This document shows positions 26,264 to 35,592 of a stretch of 64,000 bases of DNA, piece after piece (positions within the stretch are counted from its first letter, which is position 1; each line of letters opens with the position of its first letter). Source of the DNA: Pyxidicoccus sp. MSG2 (GTDB taxonomy: Bacteria > Myxococcota > Myxococcia > Myxococcales > Myxococcaceae); the NCBI RefSeq assembly GCF_026626705.1, contig NZ_JAPNKC010000001.1, positions 4,526,001 through 4,590,000 of the forward strand. The letters are read 5' to 3'. A program made the position numbers and the translations under genes. Below the pieces are notes generated by a model. That model was not told where the DNA came from. It made no database searches and saw only the letters and a program-made list of their open reading frames with translations.

Positions 26264-28738
26264 TCACGCCTCGGGCGCGGGCTCCTCGGGCGTCTCCGGC
26301 GTGGTGCCGTGCCGGCGCCGCCAGCGCTCCACCATCAGCAGCAGCGACGGGAAGCCCAGCAGCACGATGACCATGTTGATGCCGAAGCCCAGGTTGGCCA
26401 GGTCACCAATCGAGTTGAGGCCCGGGTGCTTCGCGAGAATCAGCGCCACGAAGCCAATCGCGCTCGTCAGCAGGCCGCCCGTAATCGCCCGGCCCGTCTC
26501 GCCATACACGGAGATGAAGTCCGCGCCCGGCTCGCCCAGCCGCTGCACCAGGTGCACGCCCGCGTCCACCGTGGTGCCAATCAGCACCGGCAGCACCATG
26601 ATGTTCAGGTAGTTGAACTGCAGGCCCAGCACCGACATCAGGCCCACCAGCCCGATGACGGACAGCAGCGTGGGCAGCATGCAGATGAGCGCCGTGCGCA
26701 GCTTGCCCAGCGTCAGCCACATCGCCGCGAGCACGCTCAGCACCGCCGCCACCAGGATGCGCGGACCCTCGCGCGACACCATGTCCAGGATGTCCGCCAG
26801 GATGAGCGCCTCGCCCGCCGCGGACACCTGGCTGCCGTCCGGCATCTGCAGGCCGCGCACCTCCTTCGCGAAGCGCCGCGTGCCCTCACCGTCCGACAGA
26901 CTCACGCCGCCCGCATACACCAGCACCACGCCGCCCGTGCTCCCATCCAGGCTCTCGAACTGGTGGCGCACGCTCGTGGGCAGCTGCTCCTGCGTGAAGG
27001 GCTTCGCCGCCGCCATGTGCAGCGCCCGCGTCAGCGTGGCGCGCGTGTCCTGGGGCAGCCGCTCCGGGTCCAGCTTGCCCAGCCTGGACGCAATCGCCTG
27101 GAGCACCTGCTGCTTCTCCGGCTGCTGCCGCGGCACCAGGTCCTCCAGCGCACCCACGAAGTCGATGGTGGAGTCCTTGCCCCGCGCCGCCTTGCGCGCC
27201 TCCAACTGGCGCACCACCTCGCGCTCCATGTCCAGCGAGTCCGTCAGCACCACCACCGGCGTCTGCGAGTAGCCGAGAATGTTGTTCACCTTCTGGTCCA
27301 GCACCGCCGACGCCTGCTTGTAGTCCTCCAGCGAGCGCGAGTCGTAGTTGAAGGACACGCGGTACGCCTGTGACACGAGCACCATCACGCCCGCGCCCAC
27401 CACCAGCCCCACGCCCCGGTACGAGCGCGGCAGCCACCGCGCCAGCAGCCCCAGCGGCCCCGCCGAGCTCTCGTGCACCCGCGGCGTCCACCCGAAGCGC
27501 GACGCCAGCCCCAGCAGCGCCGGCAGGATGAGCACGTACGAGAACACGCTCACCAGCATGCCCACCGCGGCAATGACACCGAACTCACGGAACGCTCGGA
27601 ACTCCGACATGGCCAGCGAGAGGAACGTCAGCGCCGCCACCATCGCGGAGATGAGCGCGGAGAAGCCGGTGTGCCGGAAGGACTCCGCCACCGCCGCCTC
27701 GGACGTCATCCCCTCCGAGCGCAGCGTGCCGTAGCGCCCCAACAGGTGGATGCCGTGCTCCACGCCCAGGCCGCCCAGCACCGCCGCGAGGAAGCCCGTG
27801 AGCAGATTCACCTGCCCGTACGCCAGCCCCACGTAGCCGTACGTCCACGCCAGGCCCGCGAGCACCGGCGCCATGGTGAGTCCCACCGCCAGCGCGCTGC
27901 GGAAGTGGAAGGCCAGGTAGGCCAGCAGCAGCACCATGGCCAGCGTGGACGCGCTCGCGAGGTCACTGACGATGACGCGCTGCTGGTCGATCTTCTTCTT
28001 GAAGGTGCCCGTCACCGCCGTCTTGAAGCCCGGCCCGTACTTCGACAGGTCCTGCTTCGCCAGGAAGTCCTCCACCTGGCCCACCACCTTCTTCGAGTAG
28101 TTCAGGTCGGCGGCGCTGCCCCGGGGCTTCGCCATCAGCACCACCATGCGCTCCGTCGTGTCCAGGTAGTACAGGTCTCCCTGGCCGGAGAGGCGCTGGT
28201 TGGCGCGGCCGGTGTACTTCTGCTCGATGTCGGTGAAGTCCACGGACGGCGGAGGCGCGTCATCCAGCCGCACGAAGAGCGGGTTGGCCTGCTCCTTCTC
28301 CCAGGTGATGCGCGCGTCGATGCGCTCCTGGATGGTCTTCAGGTCCGGCAGGTCGACGTAGTACAGCGCGTGCTCGTCGAAGAAGGCGCTCGGCCGCTGG
28401 TGCGACACGTAGCGGATCTCCGACAGCTCCCCCAGCTTGGGCGCCAGGTCGTCCGCGAAGCGCTTGAGGGCCTCGGGCTCCGCGCCCATGCCCACCACCA
28501 CCACGTTGCCCTGGCCACCGAAGCGCTTGCGCAGCTTGTCGATGTCCTGCACGGACGGGAAGTTCTTGGGCAGCAGGCCCACGAAGTCCGCGTTCAGCGA
28601 CAGCGTCCGAGCGAAGAAGAGCCCCGCCACCGTCAGCACCAGCGTCAACAGCAGGGCCTGAAGGGGCCGCCGGTGGTTCCGTGCGGCCAGGCGACCCATC
28701 GCCCCCTCGAACCGCTCCGACCAACGCTTCTCATCCAT
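26264..28738 (-). CDS. RND superfamily transporter (MMPL/HpnN-like)
   Basis: An 824-residue transporter with two repeated halves. Each half has one N-terminal membrane helix, a periplasmic loop of about 200 residues, and a block of five helices (for example VNLLTGFLAAVLGGLGVEHGIHLLGRY and FNYLNIMVLPVLIGTTVDAGVHLVQRL). The charged residues expected for proton relay appear in these helices (EHG and DAG motifs). Overall it resembles MMPL and hopanoid-transporter (HpnN) proteins that export lipids. I start at ATG 28738 (MDEKRWSERFEGAMGRL). It is divergent from a paralogue at 29138 with similar sequence throughout, pointing to an old gene duplication. Substrate unknown. Confidence 0.92.
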   Translation of the reverse strand: MDEKRWSERFEGAMGRLAARNHRRPLQALLLTLVLTVAGLFFARTLSLNADFVGLLPKNFPSVQDIDKLRKRFGGQGNVVVVGMGAEPEALKRFADDLAPKLGELSEIRYVSHQRPSAFFDEHALYYVDLPDLKTIQERIDARITWEKEQANPLFVRLDDAPPPSVDFTDIEQKYTGRANQRLSGQGDLYYLDTTERMVVLMAKPRGSAADLNYSKKVVGQVEDFLAKQDLSKYGPGFKTAVTGTFKKKIDQQRVIVSDLASASTLAMVLLLAYLAFHFRSALAVGLTMAPVLAGLAWTYGYVGLAYGQVNLLTGFLAAVLGGLGVEHGIHLLGRYGTLRSEGMTSEAAVAESFRHTGFSALISAMVAALTFLSLAMSEFRAFREFGVIAAVGMLVSVFSYVLILPALLGLASRFGWTPRVHESSAGPLGLLARWLPRSYRGVGLVVGAGVMVLVSQAYRVSFNYDSRSLEDYKQASAVLDQKVNNILGYSQTPVVVLTDSLDMEREVVRQLEARKAARGKDSTIDFVGALEDLVPRQQPEKQQVLQAIASRLGKLDPERLPQDTRATLTRALHMAAAKPFTQEQLPTSVRHQFESLDGSTGGVVLVYAGGVSLSDGEGTRRFAKEVRGLQMPDGSQVSAAGEALILADILDMVSREGPRILVAAVLSVLAAMWLTLGKLRTALICMLPTLLSVIGLVGLMSVLGLQFNYLNIMVLPVLIGTTVDAGVHLVQRLGEPGADFISVYGETGRAITGGLLTSAIGFVALILAKHPGLNSIGDLANLGFGINMVIVLLGFPSLLLMVERWRRRHGTTPETPEEPAPEA

Positions 28739-29137
28739 GTTGCGACACCCGCTGTGTTGACTGGGCAAACGCTACCCACCTTGGGCACGCGCAAACCGTC
28801 GAGTCAACGCGTTTATGCCGGAAGGCGGAAAGTAAGGTAACGAATTACCTGCCCTCTGTAACAAGGGTTTCACGGGGACGCCCGCCCGTCTGTCCGGCGA
28901 TTTCGGGCCTGGAAACGCCCCCTGTGAGCCGCGTGAATCCCGTCCATGAGCGGGGCCCGCGCCGCCCACCCGGAGAGCGGACAGGCAGGCGGCGTGGGAC
29001 TGCATGGCCTCTCGGGAGTGGGCACGTTGCCCCCCGACATGGGGCCCACGCCAGCGGGCACCCGGGGGAGGGGAAGCCGCTCCGTCCTCCGTACCACCGG
29101 GTGGGCCGGTGGGCCGGACGGCGGACCCTGGCGAGCG
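28739..29137. promoter_or_regulatory. shared intergenic region of two divergent RND genes
   Basis: This 399-base region must hold promoters for both transporters. It is less GC-rich around 28745-28870. A TTGACT hexamer appears on each strand (28757 region on +, 28802-28807 on -), and a clear palindrome lies at 28835-28850 (see separate entry). No coding frame is convincing. Confidence 0.5.
28835..28850. promoter_or_regulatory. palindrome, candidate operator
   Basis: Perfect 6-base arms AGGTAA and TTACCT around CGAA. It lies in the AT-richer centre of the divergent promoter region of the paired RND transporters, about 100 bases from the left start and 290 from the right. Size and symmetry suit a dimeric repressor such as a TetR-family protein; none is encoded nearby. 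Confidence 0.4.
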
Positions 29138-31669
29138 ATGGAACCGGACTCGACGACGTCGTCACACGGGGAGCGCAGGTGGATGGTGCGTGTGGAGCGC
29201 ACCCTGGGCGCCGTGGCCGCCCACAACCACCGCAGGCCCGCGCTGGCTTTGCTGCTGGCGGTGGTGCTGGCCGCGGTGGGCGCCTTCTTCGCCAAGGACC
29301 TGCGCCTCAACGCCAACCTGGTGGACCTGCTGCCGAAGTCGTTCGAGAGCGTGCAGGACCTGCACGCGCTGGAGCAGCGCTTCGGCGCGCTCGGCTGGGT
29401 GGCGGTGGTGGGCGAAGGTGGAAACGCCGAGTCCCTCAAGCGCTTCGCGGATGACCTGGCGCCGAAGTTGGAAGCGCTGCCCGGCATCCGCTTCGTGGAG
29501 GTGAAGCGGCCTGGCGCCTTCTTCCGCGACAGGGCGCTCTACTTCCTGTCCGAAGACGACTTGAAGGAAGTCTCCCGCCGGCTGGAGGCGCGCATCACCT
29601 GGGAGAAGCAGCGCGCCAATCCCCTCTACGTGGACCTGCTGGACGAGGGGCCGCCGTCGCTGGACTTCTCCGACCTGGAACAGAAGTACGGCGGCAGCGC
29701 GGGGCAGCGGCTGACCACCAACGGGGGCGACTACTACCTGGACCCGGACGCGCGCCGCGTGGTGCTGCTGGCCAAGCCGGACACCACCTCCGCGGACCTG
29801 GGGTACTCGCGCCGCATCATCGGCGAGGTGCGCACGCTGCTCGACGCGCAGGACGTGTCGAAGTACGGCTCCGACTTCCGCGTCAACATCACCGGCACCT
29901 TCCAGAAGAAGCTGGACCAGCAGGCGCAGATTTCGCGCGACATCGCGGTGTCGTCCGCGGTGGCGCTGGCGCTGATGCTCCTCTACCTCCTCTTCCACTT
30001 CCGCAGCGCCCTGGCCGTCGGACTGGTGCTGACACCGGTGGGCGCGGGCCTGGCGTGGACGTACGGGCTGGTGGCGGCGGTGTACGGGCAGGTGAATCTG
30101 CTCACCGGCTTCCTCGGCGCGATTCTGGGCGGCCTCGGCATCGAGCACGGCATCCACCTGTTGGGACGCTACCTGCACCTGCGCGGCGAGGGCGTGTCCT
30201 CGGAAGCTGCCACGCGCGAGTCCTTCACGCACACGGGCGGCGCGGCGCTGGTGTCCGCGCTGGTGGCGGCGCTCACCTTCTTCGTGCTGGGCACCTCGCG
30301 CTTCCGCGCGTTCCGTGAGTTCGGCGTCATCGCCGGCGTGGGCATGCTGGTGCTCATCGCCGCGTACGTGCTGGTGCTGCCCGCGCTGCTGGGGCTGGCG
30401 TGCCGCTGGAGGTGGCGACCCCGGCTCGCGACCGCCGCGCCCCGCCACTCGCCCATGGGCCGCGTGCTGGTGAAGCACCGGGTGGTCATCACCGCCGTGT
30501 CGGCCGTGCTGCTCGCGGGGCTGCTGACGCAGGTGCACAGGCTGGGCTTCGACTACGACTTCCGCTCGCTGGAGGACGAGGGCCTGCCCTCCTTCGTCCT
30601 GGACCGCGAGGTCAACCGCATCATCGGCTACTCGCAGACGCCGGTGGTGGTGCTCGCCGACACGCCCCAGCAGGAGCAGGCCATGGTGCACGCGCTCCAG
30701 GAGGCGCAGCGCGCACACGGCAAGGACTCCACCATCGACTTCGTGGCCTCGCTGTCGTCGCTCGTCCCGGCGGACCAGCAGGCGAAGCAGGCCGTGCTCC
30801 AAAGCCTGTCGAAGCAGCTGGAGGACGTCCCGGAGGAGCGCCTGTCGCCACAGCAGCGCGAGCAACTGGCGTCCCTGCGCCGCGAGGTCAAGGCGCAGCC
30901 CTTCACGCAGGAGGATCTCCCGGCCAGCGTGCGGCAGCAGTTCGAGAGCCGGCAGGGCGGCGCGGGCGGCTTCGTCATGGTGTACCCGTCGGTGAGCCTG
31001 TCGGACGGGAAGGCCGTCCGCGCGCTGGCGCGAGAGGTGCGCGGCGTGGACCCCGAGGGCGTCCAGCGCAGCCCCATCGCGGGTGAGGCGATGGTGATGG
31101 CGGACATCCTGGACATGGTGACGCACGAGGGGCCGCTCATCCTCGGCGGCGCGACGCTGGCGGTGCTGCTGGCCATGTGGGCCACGCTGGGCGGGCTGCG
31201 CATGGCGCTGTTGTGCCTGGCGCCCACGGTGGTGTCGCTGCTGGCGCTGGTGGGGTTGATGCCGCTGATGGGGGTGGAGTTCAACTACCTCAACATCCTC
31301 GTCGTCCCGGTGCTCATCGGCACCACGGTGGACGCGGGCGTGCACCTGCTGACGCGCCTGTCGTCGCCGAGCAGCGACTTCGTCGCGGTGTACTCGGAGA
31401 CGGGACGGGCCATCTGCGGCGGCCTGCTGACGAGCGCGATGGGCTTCGGCGCGCTCTTCCTCGCGGACCACCCGGGCCTCAACTCCATTGGCGTGGTGGC
31501 CAACCTGGGCTTCGCCAGCAACCTGCTCATCATGCTGGTGGCCTTCCCGGCCCTGCTGCTGGTGCTCTCCGAGCGCCGGCTGCGGCTCCACCGGGCGCGC
31601 CGCGCGCAGGAGAAGGAAACGACGGTGGCGGGGCCTCCGGGCCCGAAGCCCGCCACGCACACGAGCTGA
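29138..31669 (+). CDS. RND superfamily transporter (MMPL/HpnN-like), paralogue
   Basis: An 843-residue paralogue of the transporter at 26264-28738, colinear with it from HNHRRPALALLL at the N terminus to LNSIGVVANLGFASNLLIMLVAFPALLLV at the C terminus. The same two-half organisation is seen, with VNLLTGFLGAILGGLGIEHGIHLLGRYLHL in half one and FNYLNILVVPVLIGTTVDAGVHLLTRL in half two. ATG 29138 is chosen because its N-terminal extension aligns with the paralogue; ATG 29183 is possible. It is followed 37 bases later by a lipoprotein gene. The pair may move related lipids under different conditions; that is inference. Confidence 0.92.
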   Translation: MEPDSTTSSHGERRWMVRVERTLGAVAAHNHRRPALALLLAVVLAAVGAFFAKDLRLNANLVDLLPKSFESVQDLHALEQRFGALGWVAVVGEGGNAESLKRFADDLAPKLEALPGIRFVEVKRPGAFFRDRALYFLSEDDLKEVSRRLEARITWEKQRANPLYVDLLDEGPPSLDFSDLEQKYGGSAGQRLTTNGGDYYLDPDARRVVLLAKPDTTSADLGYSRRIIGEVRTLLDAQDVSKYGSDFRVNITGTFQKKLDQQAQISRDIAVSSAVALALMLLYLLFHFRSALAVGLVLTPVGAGLAWTYGLVAAVYGQVNLLTGFLGAILGGLGIEHGIHLLGRYLHLRGEGVSSEAATRESFTHTGGAALVSALVAALTFFVLGTSRFRAFREFGVIAGVGMLVLIAAYVLVLPALLGLACRWRWRPRLATAAPRHSPMGRVLVKHRVVITAVSAVLLAGLLTQVHRLGFDYDFRSLEDEGLPSFVLDREVNRIIGYSQTPVVVLADTPQQEQAMVHALQEAQRAHGKDSTIDFVASLSSLVPADQQAKQAVLQSLSKQLEDVPEERLSPQQREQLASLRREVKAQPFTQEDLPASVRQQFESRQGGAGGFVMVYPSVSLSDGKAVRALAREVRGVDPEGVQRSPIAGEAMVMADILDMVTHEGPLILGGATLAVLLAMWATLGGLRMALLCLAPTVVSLLALVGLMPLMGVEFNYLNILVVPVLIGTTVDAGVHLLTRLSSPSSDFVAVYSETGRAICGGLLTSAMGFGALFLADHPGLNSIGVVANLGFASNLLIMLVAFPALLLVLSERRLRLHRARRAQEKETTVAGPPGPKPATHTS

Positions 31670-31706
31670 AACGCTGAAGGACGCACACCCACGAAGGGAG
31701 GCAGCA

Positions 31707-32126
31707 ATGGCGAAGCACATGAAGCGGGGTTGGTTGTGGGCAGGCGCACTGGCGGGGACCCTGGCGCTGGGCACGGCGTGCAGCGCGACGGAGACGCCGG
31801 TGACACTGGCGCAGGCGACGCCGAGCACGGGACAGACGGGCACCAGCACGGGTACCGCCACCGGCGTCCCGCCGCAGGACACGACGGCGCCGGGCGCGGC
31901 GGGCACTTCGACGGGCACCACCACGGCACCAGGGACGACGGGGACGGGGATGGGCGGCTCGGGTACCGGCGGCACCACGTCGGTGACGGGCACGGACGCG
32001 GGTGTGGGCATGGGCGGCTCCGGCTCCGGGACGACGCCGGGGCTGAACCCGAATCCCAGCGACTCGACCAGCACGTTCCAGCCGCCCACCGGTGGCTCCG
32101 TCATCGACGCCGGCACCGGGTTCTAG
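31707..32126 (+). CDS. Gly/Thr-rich lipoprotein
   Basis: A 139-residue protein with GGGAGG upstream of its ATG and a lipoprotein signal (LAGTLALGTACS). The mature protein is almost all Gly, Thr, Ser, Pro and Ala (TGTSTGTATGVPP, GTGMGGSGTGGT), so probably disordered on the cell surface or in the periplasm. A second protein of the same style is at 33111-33671. It may share a transcript with the RND gene and ends at a strong terminator hairpin (32145-32180). Confidence 0.82.
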   Translation: MAKHMKRGWLWAGALAGTLALGTACSATETPVTLAQATPSTGQTGTSTGTATGVPPQDTTAPGAAGTSTGTTTAPGTTGTGMGGSGTGGTTSVTGTDAGVGMGGSGSGTTPGLNPNPSDSTSTFQPPTGGSVIDAGTGF

Positions 32127-32144
32127 GCGACGGTTGCAACACGC

Positions 32145-32180
32145 GGCCGCCGGGCGCGCTCCATGCGCCCGGCGGCCTTT
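32145..32180 (+). terminator. rho-independent-type terminator after the Gly/Thr-rich lipoprotein
   Basis: Thirteen-base arms GGCCGCCGGGCGC (32145-32157) and GCGCCCGGCGGCC (32165-32177) pair perfectly across a 7-base loop and are followed by TTT. It sits 19 bases after the stop at 32126. Confidence 0.8.
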
Positions 32181-32254
32181 GAGTGGACGCCTGGTCGAGG
32201 CGCCCCCCTGCACCGCTGGACACCCGCCCCCGCGCCTGCTTTGTCCCTGGGGCC

Positions 32255-32953
32255 ATGTACATCCTCTCGCTGCGCGTGGGCCTGCCCCGCGAGCTGGGCA
32301 CGGCCACAGCCGCATCGCCGATGGAGCGGCCGTGGACGAGCGCCATCATCAAGGAGCCGGTGCCCGGGCCGCTGTGGCTGTCCCGCACCGGCCTGGCCGG
32401 GGACGGGCAGGCGGACCTCACGGTCCACGGCGGCTTCGAGAAGGCCGTGCTCGCCTACCCCTTCTCGCACTACCTCTTCTGGTGCGAGCGCCTGGGGCGC
32501 AGCGACGTGGGCGCGGGTGCCTTCGGCGAGAACTGGACCCTCTCCCCCGGCTCGGAGGACACCGTCTGCATCGGTGACGTGCTGCGCGTGGGCGGCGCCC
32601 GCGTGCAGGTGTCCCAGCCGCGCCAGCCGTGCTGGAAGCCCGCGCGCCGCTGGGGACGCAAGGACCTGGCGCTGCTCATCCAGGAGACGGGCCGCACCGG
32701 CTGGTACTTCCGCGTGCTGGAGGAAGGTCCCGTGAGCGAGGGCGACGCGCTGGAGCTCCTCGAGCGCCCCTTCCCCGCCTTCACCATCGCCTTCGCCAAC
32801 CACGCCATGCACGGCCACGCGCCAGACGCCGCGGCCGCGCTGGCCGACTGCGAGCTGCTGGCCCCCGGCTGGCGCGAGTCCCTGCGCCGCCGCGCGCGGG
32901 GCACCCGGGGTGATGACCGCCCCAGGCTGCAGGGCCCCAACACCGCTGACTGA
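32255..32953 (+). CDS. MOSC domain-containing protein (YiiM-like)
   Basis: A 232-residue protein. The MOSC core is present: GLAGDGQADLTVHGGFEKAVLAYPFSHYLFW, FGENWTLSPGSEDTVCIGDVLRVGGARVQVSQPRQPCWKPARRWG with the conserved Cys, then GRTGWYFRVLEEGPVSEGDALELLERP. This matches YiiM, a molybdenum-cofactor enzyme acting on N-hydroxylated compounds; the MOSC Cys is the expected Mo ligand. I start at ATG 32255. No partner reductase is nearby. It is flanked by two terminators, so it is probably monocistronic. Confidence 0.9.
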   Translation: MYILSLRVGLPRELGTATAASPMERPWTSAIIKEPVPGPLWLSRTGLAGDGQADLTVHGGFEKAVLAYPFSHYLFWCERLGRSDVGAGAFGENWTLSPGSEDTVCIGDVLRVGGARVQVSQPRQPCWKPARRWGRKDLALLIQETGRTGWYFRVLEEGPVSEGDALELLERPFPAFTIAFANHAMHGHAPDAAAALADCELLAPGWRESLRRRARGTRGDDRPRLQGPNTAD

Positions 32954-33110
32954 CACACAGAACCGACCCGGGGAGTCACCCCCAGGTCTTGTTCCCAGTG
33001 CCACCCCGAAGAGCAGGCAGCCAGAGGAGCGGCCCCTGCACACCGGAATCTGGCTGCTCACGTTCCCCACCAGCAGCAGCCAAGACCCTCACACACTGGG
33101 AGAGACCCAC

Positions 33111-33671
33111 ATGAAGTTCCTCAAGACCAGCCTCGTCGTTGCTTCTCTGTCCGCCGGCATCCTCGCGCTCGGTACCGGCTGCAAGTCGGACTCGGGCGCC
33201 ACGAAGGAAGAGCCGACGGCGCCGTCCACCACGGGCGGTGACACCACCGGTACGGGCACCACGGGCGGTGACACCACCGGCACGGGCACCGGTACCACCA
33301 CCGACCCGGGCACGGGCGGCACGGGCATGGATGACCCGACCATGAGGCCGGAGACGGGCGGCACCGTGGACCCGGGCACCGGCGGCACAGGCACCGGTAG
33401 CGACATCAACTCCGGCAGCGTGGACCCGGGCACCGGCCCCGGCACCAGCGGCTCCGGCACCCCTGTGGAGCCGGGCACCGGCAGCACCACGGACCCGGGC
33501 ACCGGCGGCTCCGGTGACGACCTGAGCACCGAGCCGCGCGACGACACCACGCTGGACCCGGCCGGCACGGGCGGCTCCGGTGACGACATGACGACGCCGG
33601 ACACCCGCACCTCGCCGGACACGTCCAGCGGCAGCTCCACCGTGCCGGAGTCCGGTACGCGCATCAAGTAG
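33111..33671 (+). CDS. Gly/Thr/Asp-rich lipoprotein
   Basis: A 186-residue protein with GGGAGAG before its ATG and a lipoprotein signal (LSAGILALGTGC). The mature chain is built from short degenerate repeats such as GGDTTGTGTTGGDTTGTG and DPGTGGTG, ending in a Ser/Thr-rich acidic tail. It resembles the lipoprotein at 31707-32126 in style but is more acidic. Probably a disordered surface protein; no function can be assigned. Confidence 0.82.
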   Translation: MKFLKTSLVVASLSAGILALGTGCKSDSGATKEEPTAPSTTGGDTTGTGTTGGDTTGTGTGTTTDPGTGGTGMDDPTMRPETGGTVDPGTGGTGTGSDINSGSVDPGTGPGTSGSGTPVEPGTGSTTDPGTGGSGDDLSTEPRDDTTLDPAGTGGSGDDMTTPDTRTSPDTSSGSSTVPESGTRIK

Positions 33672-33692
33672 CCCGGCCCGGCGCACATGACT

Positions 33693-33737
33693 CAATGGAC
33701 GGTGCCCGCGCAGCTCCTGCGCGGGCATCGCCATTTC
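33693..33737 (+). terminator. terminator hairpin after Gly/Thr/Asp-rich lipoprotein
   Basis: Arms TGCCCGCGCAG (33703-33713) and CTGCGCGGGCA (33717-33727) pair perfectly across a CTC loop; pairing extends outward with interruptions through AATGG and CCATT and is followed by TT. Confidence 0.75.
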
Positions 33738-33796
33738 CGGGGGGCCGTTGAAAAGACGTGCTGGCGTGCTCACCGCGAAGAGGGAACGCTGTCGCC

Positions 33797-35506
33797 ATGA
33801 AACAATACGAGAAGAAGTACGACGCCGAGGGGCGCCCCTATCTGGAGACGTCCCTGCCGGGACTGCTGCTCACCCGCCTCCCGCTGCTCAACAAGGGCAC
33901 GTCCTTCACGCGTGAGGAGCGCGAGGCCTTCGGCCTGCTGGGCCTGCTGCCCACGCACGTCTCCTCGCTGGAAGAGCAGGTGACGCGCGCCTACGCCAAC
34001 TTCAAGTCCTTCAAGACGGACCTGGAGAAGCACGTCTTCCTGCGCGCACTGCAGGACCGCAGCGAGGTGCTCTTCTACGCGCTGCTCGACACGCACATCC
34101 AGGAGATGATGCCCATCATCTACACGCCCACGGTGGCGCAGGCGGTGGAGCAGTTCAGCCGCATCTACCGCTTCCCGCGCGGGCTCGTCGTCAACCCGGA
34201 GAACATCGACCGCATCGACTCGCTGCTGGAGGAGACGCCCTTCCCGGACGTGCAGCTCATCGTCGCCACGGACAACGAGGGCATCCTCGGCATTGGCGAC
34301 CAGGGCTTCGGCGGGCTGGCCATCTGCATCGGCAAGCTGTCGCTGTACACGGCGGCCGCGGGCATCGACCCCGCCGTGACGCTGCCCGTGGAGCTGGACG
34401 TGGGCACCAACCGGCAGGACCTGCTGGACGACCCGCTGTACCTCGGCGTGCGGATGAAGCGCCTGGAGGGCCAGGCCTACGACGACTTCATCCACCGCTT
34501 CGTCACCGCGCTCCAGCGCCGCTTCCCGCGCGTGCTGTTGCAGTGGGAGGACTTCAGCAAGCAGAAGGCCTTCGACGTGCTGGAGCGCTACCAGGACGTG
34601 CTGCCCTCGCTCAACGACGACATCCAGGGCACGGGCGCGGTGGTGCTCGCGGGCCTGCTCGCGGCGTCCCGGCGCAGCCAGCAGCCGCTGACGCAGCAGA
34701 CCTTCGTCATCCACGGCGCGGGCGCGGGCGGCGTGGGCGTGGCGCGGCAAATCGTGCGCGGCCTCCAGCTCCAGGGACTGAGCGCGCAGGCCGCGCGCGA
34801 GCGCATCTTCCTCATCGACTCCAAGGGGCTCATCCTCAAGGACCGCAAGGGGCTGGAGCCCTACAAGCGCGAATTGGCCCAGGAGCCGTCGCGCGTGGCG
34901 GGCTGGAAGGTGCAGGGCGCCATTCCCTCGCTGCTGGAGACGGTGCGCGAGGCGAAGGTGACGGTGCTGCTCGGGCTGTCCGGCCAGCGTGGCGCGTTCG
35001 GCGAGGAAGTCGTTCGCGAGGTGGCGAAGAACACGCCGTACCCGGTGGTGTTCGCGCTGTCGAATCCCACGGCCAACAGCGAAGCGGTCCCAGCAGACGT
35101 GTACCGCTGGACGGATGGCAGGGCGCTCGTCGCCACCGGCAGTCCCTTCGACGACGTGGAGTACAACGGCGCGCTGTACCCGGTGGGCCAGGGCAACAAC
35201 GCGTTCATCTTCCCGGGCCTGGGGTTGGGCGTGCTCACCTGCCGCGCGAAGCGGGTGACGGATGGAATGGTCACCGCGGCGGCGCTCGCGCTCGGCGAGT
35301 TCGTGGACGCGCAGCGGCTGGCGCAGGGTGGCCTCTACCCGCGCATGGACCGCATCCACACCGCGAGCAAACAGGTAGCCATCGCGGTCATCCGCCAGGC
35401 GGTGAAGGAAGGCGTCTGCGGCGAGCCGCTCCCGGAGGACCTGGAGGCGCACCTGGAGCAGCGCATGTGGAAGCCGGTGTTCCTGCCCATCCACAAGGCG
35501 CGCTGA
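33797..35506 (+). CDS. maeA: NAD-dependent malic enzyme
   Basis: A 569-residue enzyme oxidatively decarboxylating malate to pyruvate. The N-terminal part has LNKGTSFTREEREAFGLLGLLP and the catalytic-Tyr segment PIIYTPTVAQAVEQF. The Lys/metal region is DNEGILGIGDQGFGGLAICIGKL, metal ligands lie in LLQWEDFSKQKAF, and NAD binding is at HGAGAGGVGVARQI. Size and motifs match the SfcA/MaeA large-subunit group (about 565 residues), which is NAD-preferring by family knowledge. I start at ATG 33797. It is monocistronic between two terminator hairpins. Confidence 0.95.
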   Translation: MKQYEKKYDAEGRPYLETSLPGLLLTRLPLLNKGTSFTREEREAFGLLGLLPTHVSSLEEQVTRAYANFKSFKTDLEKHVFLRALQDRSEVLFYALLDTHIQEMMPIIYTPTVAQAVEQFSRIYRFPRGLVVNPENIDRIDSLLEETPFPDVQLIVATDNEGILGIGDQGFGGLAICIGKLSLYTAAAGIDPAVTLPVELDVGTNRQDLLDDPLYLGVRMKRLEGQAYDDFIHRFVTALQRRFPRVLLQWEDFSKQKAFDVLERYQDVLPSLNDDIQGTGAVVLAGLLAASRRSQQPLTQQTFVIHGAGAGGVGVARQIVRGLQLQGLSAQAARERIFLIDSKGLILKDRKGLEPYKRELAQEPSRVAGWKVQGAIPSLLETVREAKVTVLLGLSGQRGAFGEEVVREVAKNTPYPVVFALSNPTANSEAVPADVYRWTDGRALVATGSPFDDVEYNGALYPVGQGNNAFIFPGLGLGVLTCRAKRVTDGMVTAAALALGEFVDAQRLAQGGLYPRMDRIHTASKQVAIAVIRQAVKEGVCGEPLPEDLEAHLEQRMWKPVFLPIHKAR

Positions 35507-35524
35507 AGCCCGCTGGAAACACCT

Positions 35525-35567
35525 CCGCTCCCCACCCGCGTCCTCATGCGAACGGGTTGGGGAGCGG
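35525..35567. terminator. bidirectional terminator between malic enzyme and small reverse gene
   Basis: CCGCTCCCCACCCG on the left pairs with CGGGTTGGGGAGCGG on the right, with one unpaired T. It lies between convergent stops at 35506 and 35593. Confidence 0.65.
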
Positions 35568-35592
35568 CCCTCACACGGGCGCTACCGCGCGC

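Noticed and set aside
29162..32116. 984-codon reverse frame opposite the second RND transporter and lipoprotein
   Set aside because: Antisense artefact of the GC-rich genes on the plus strand; no ribosome site or recognisable motif.
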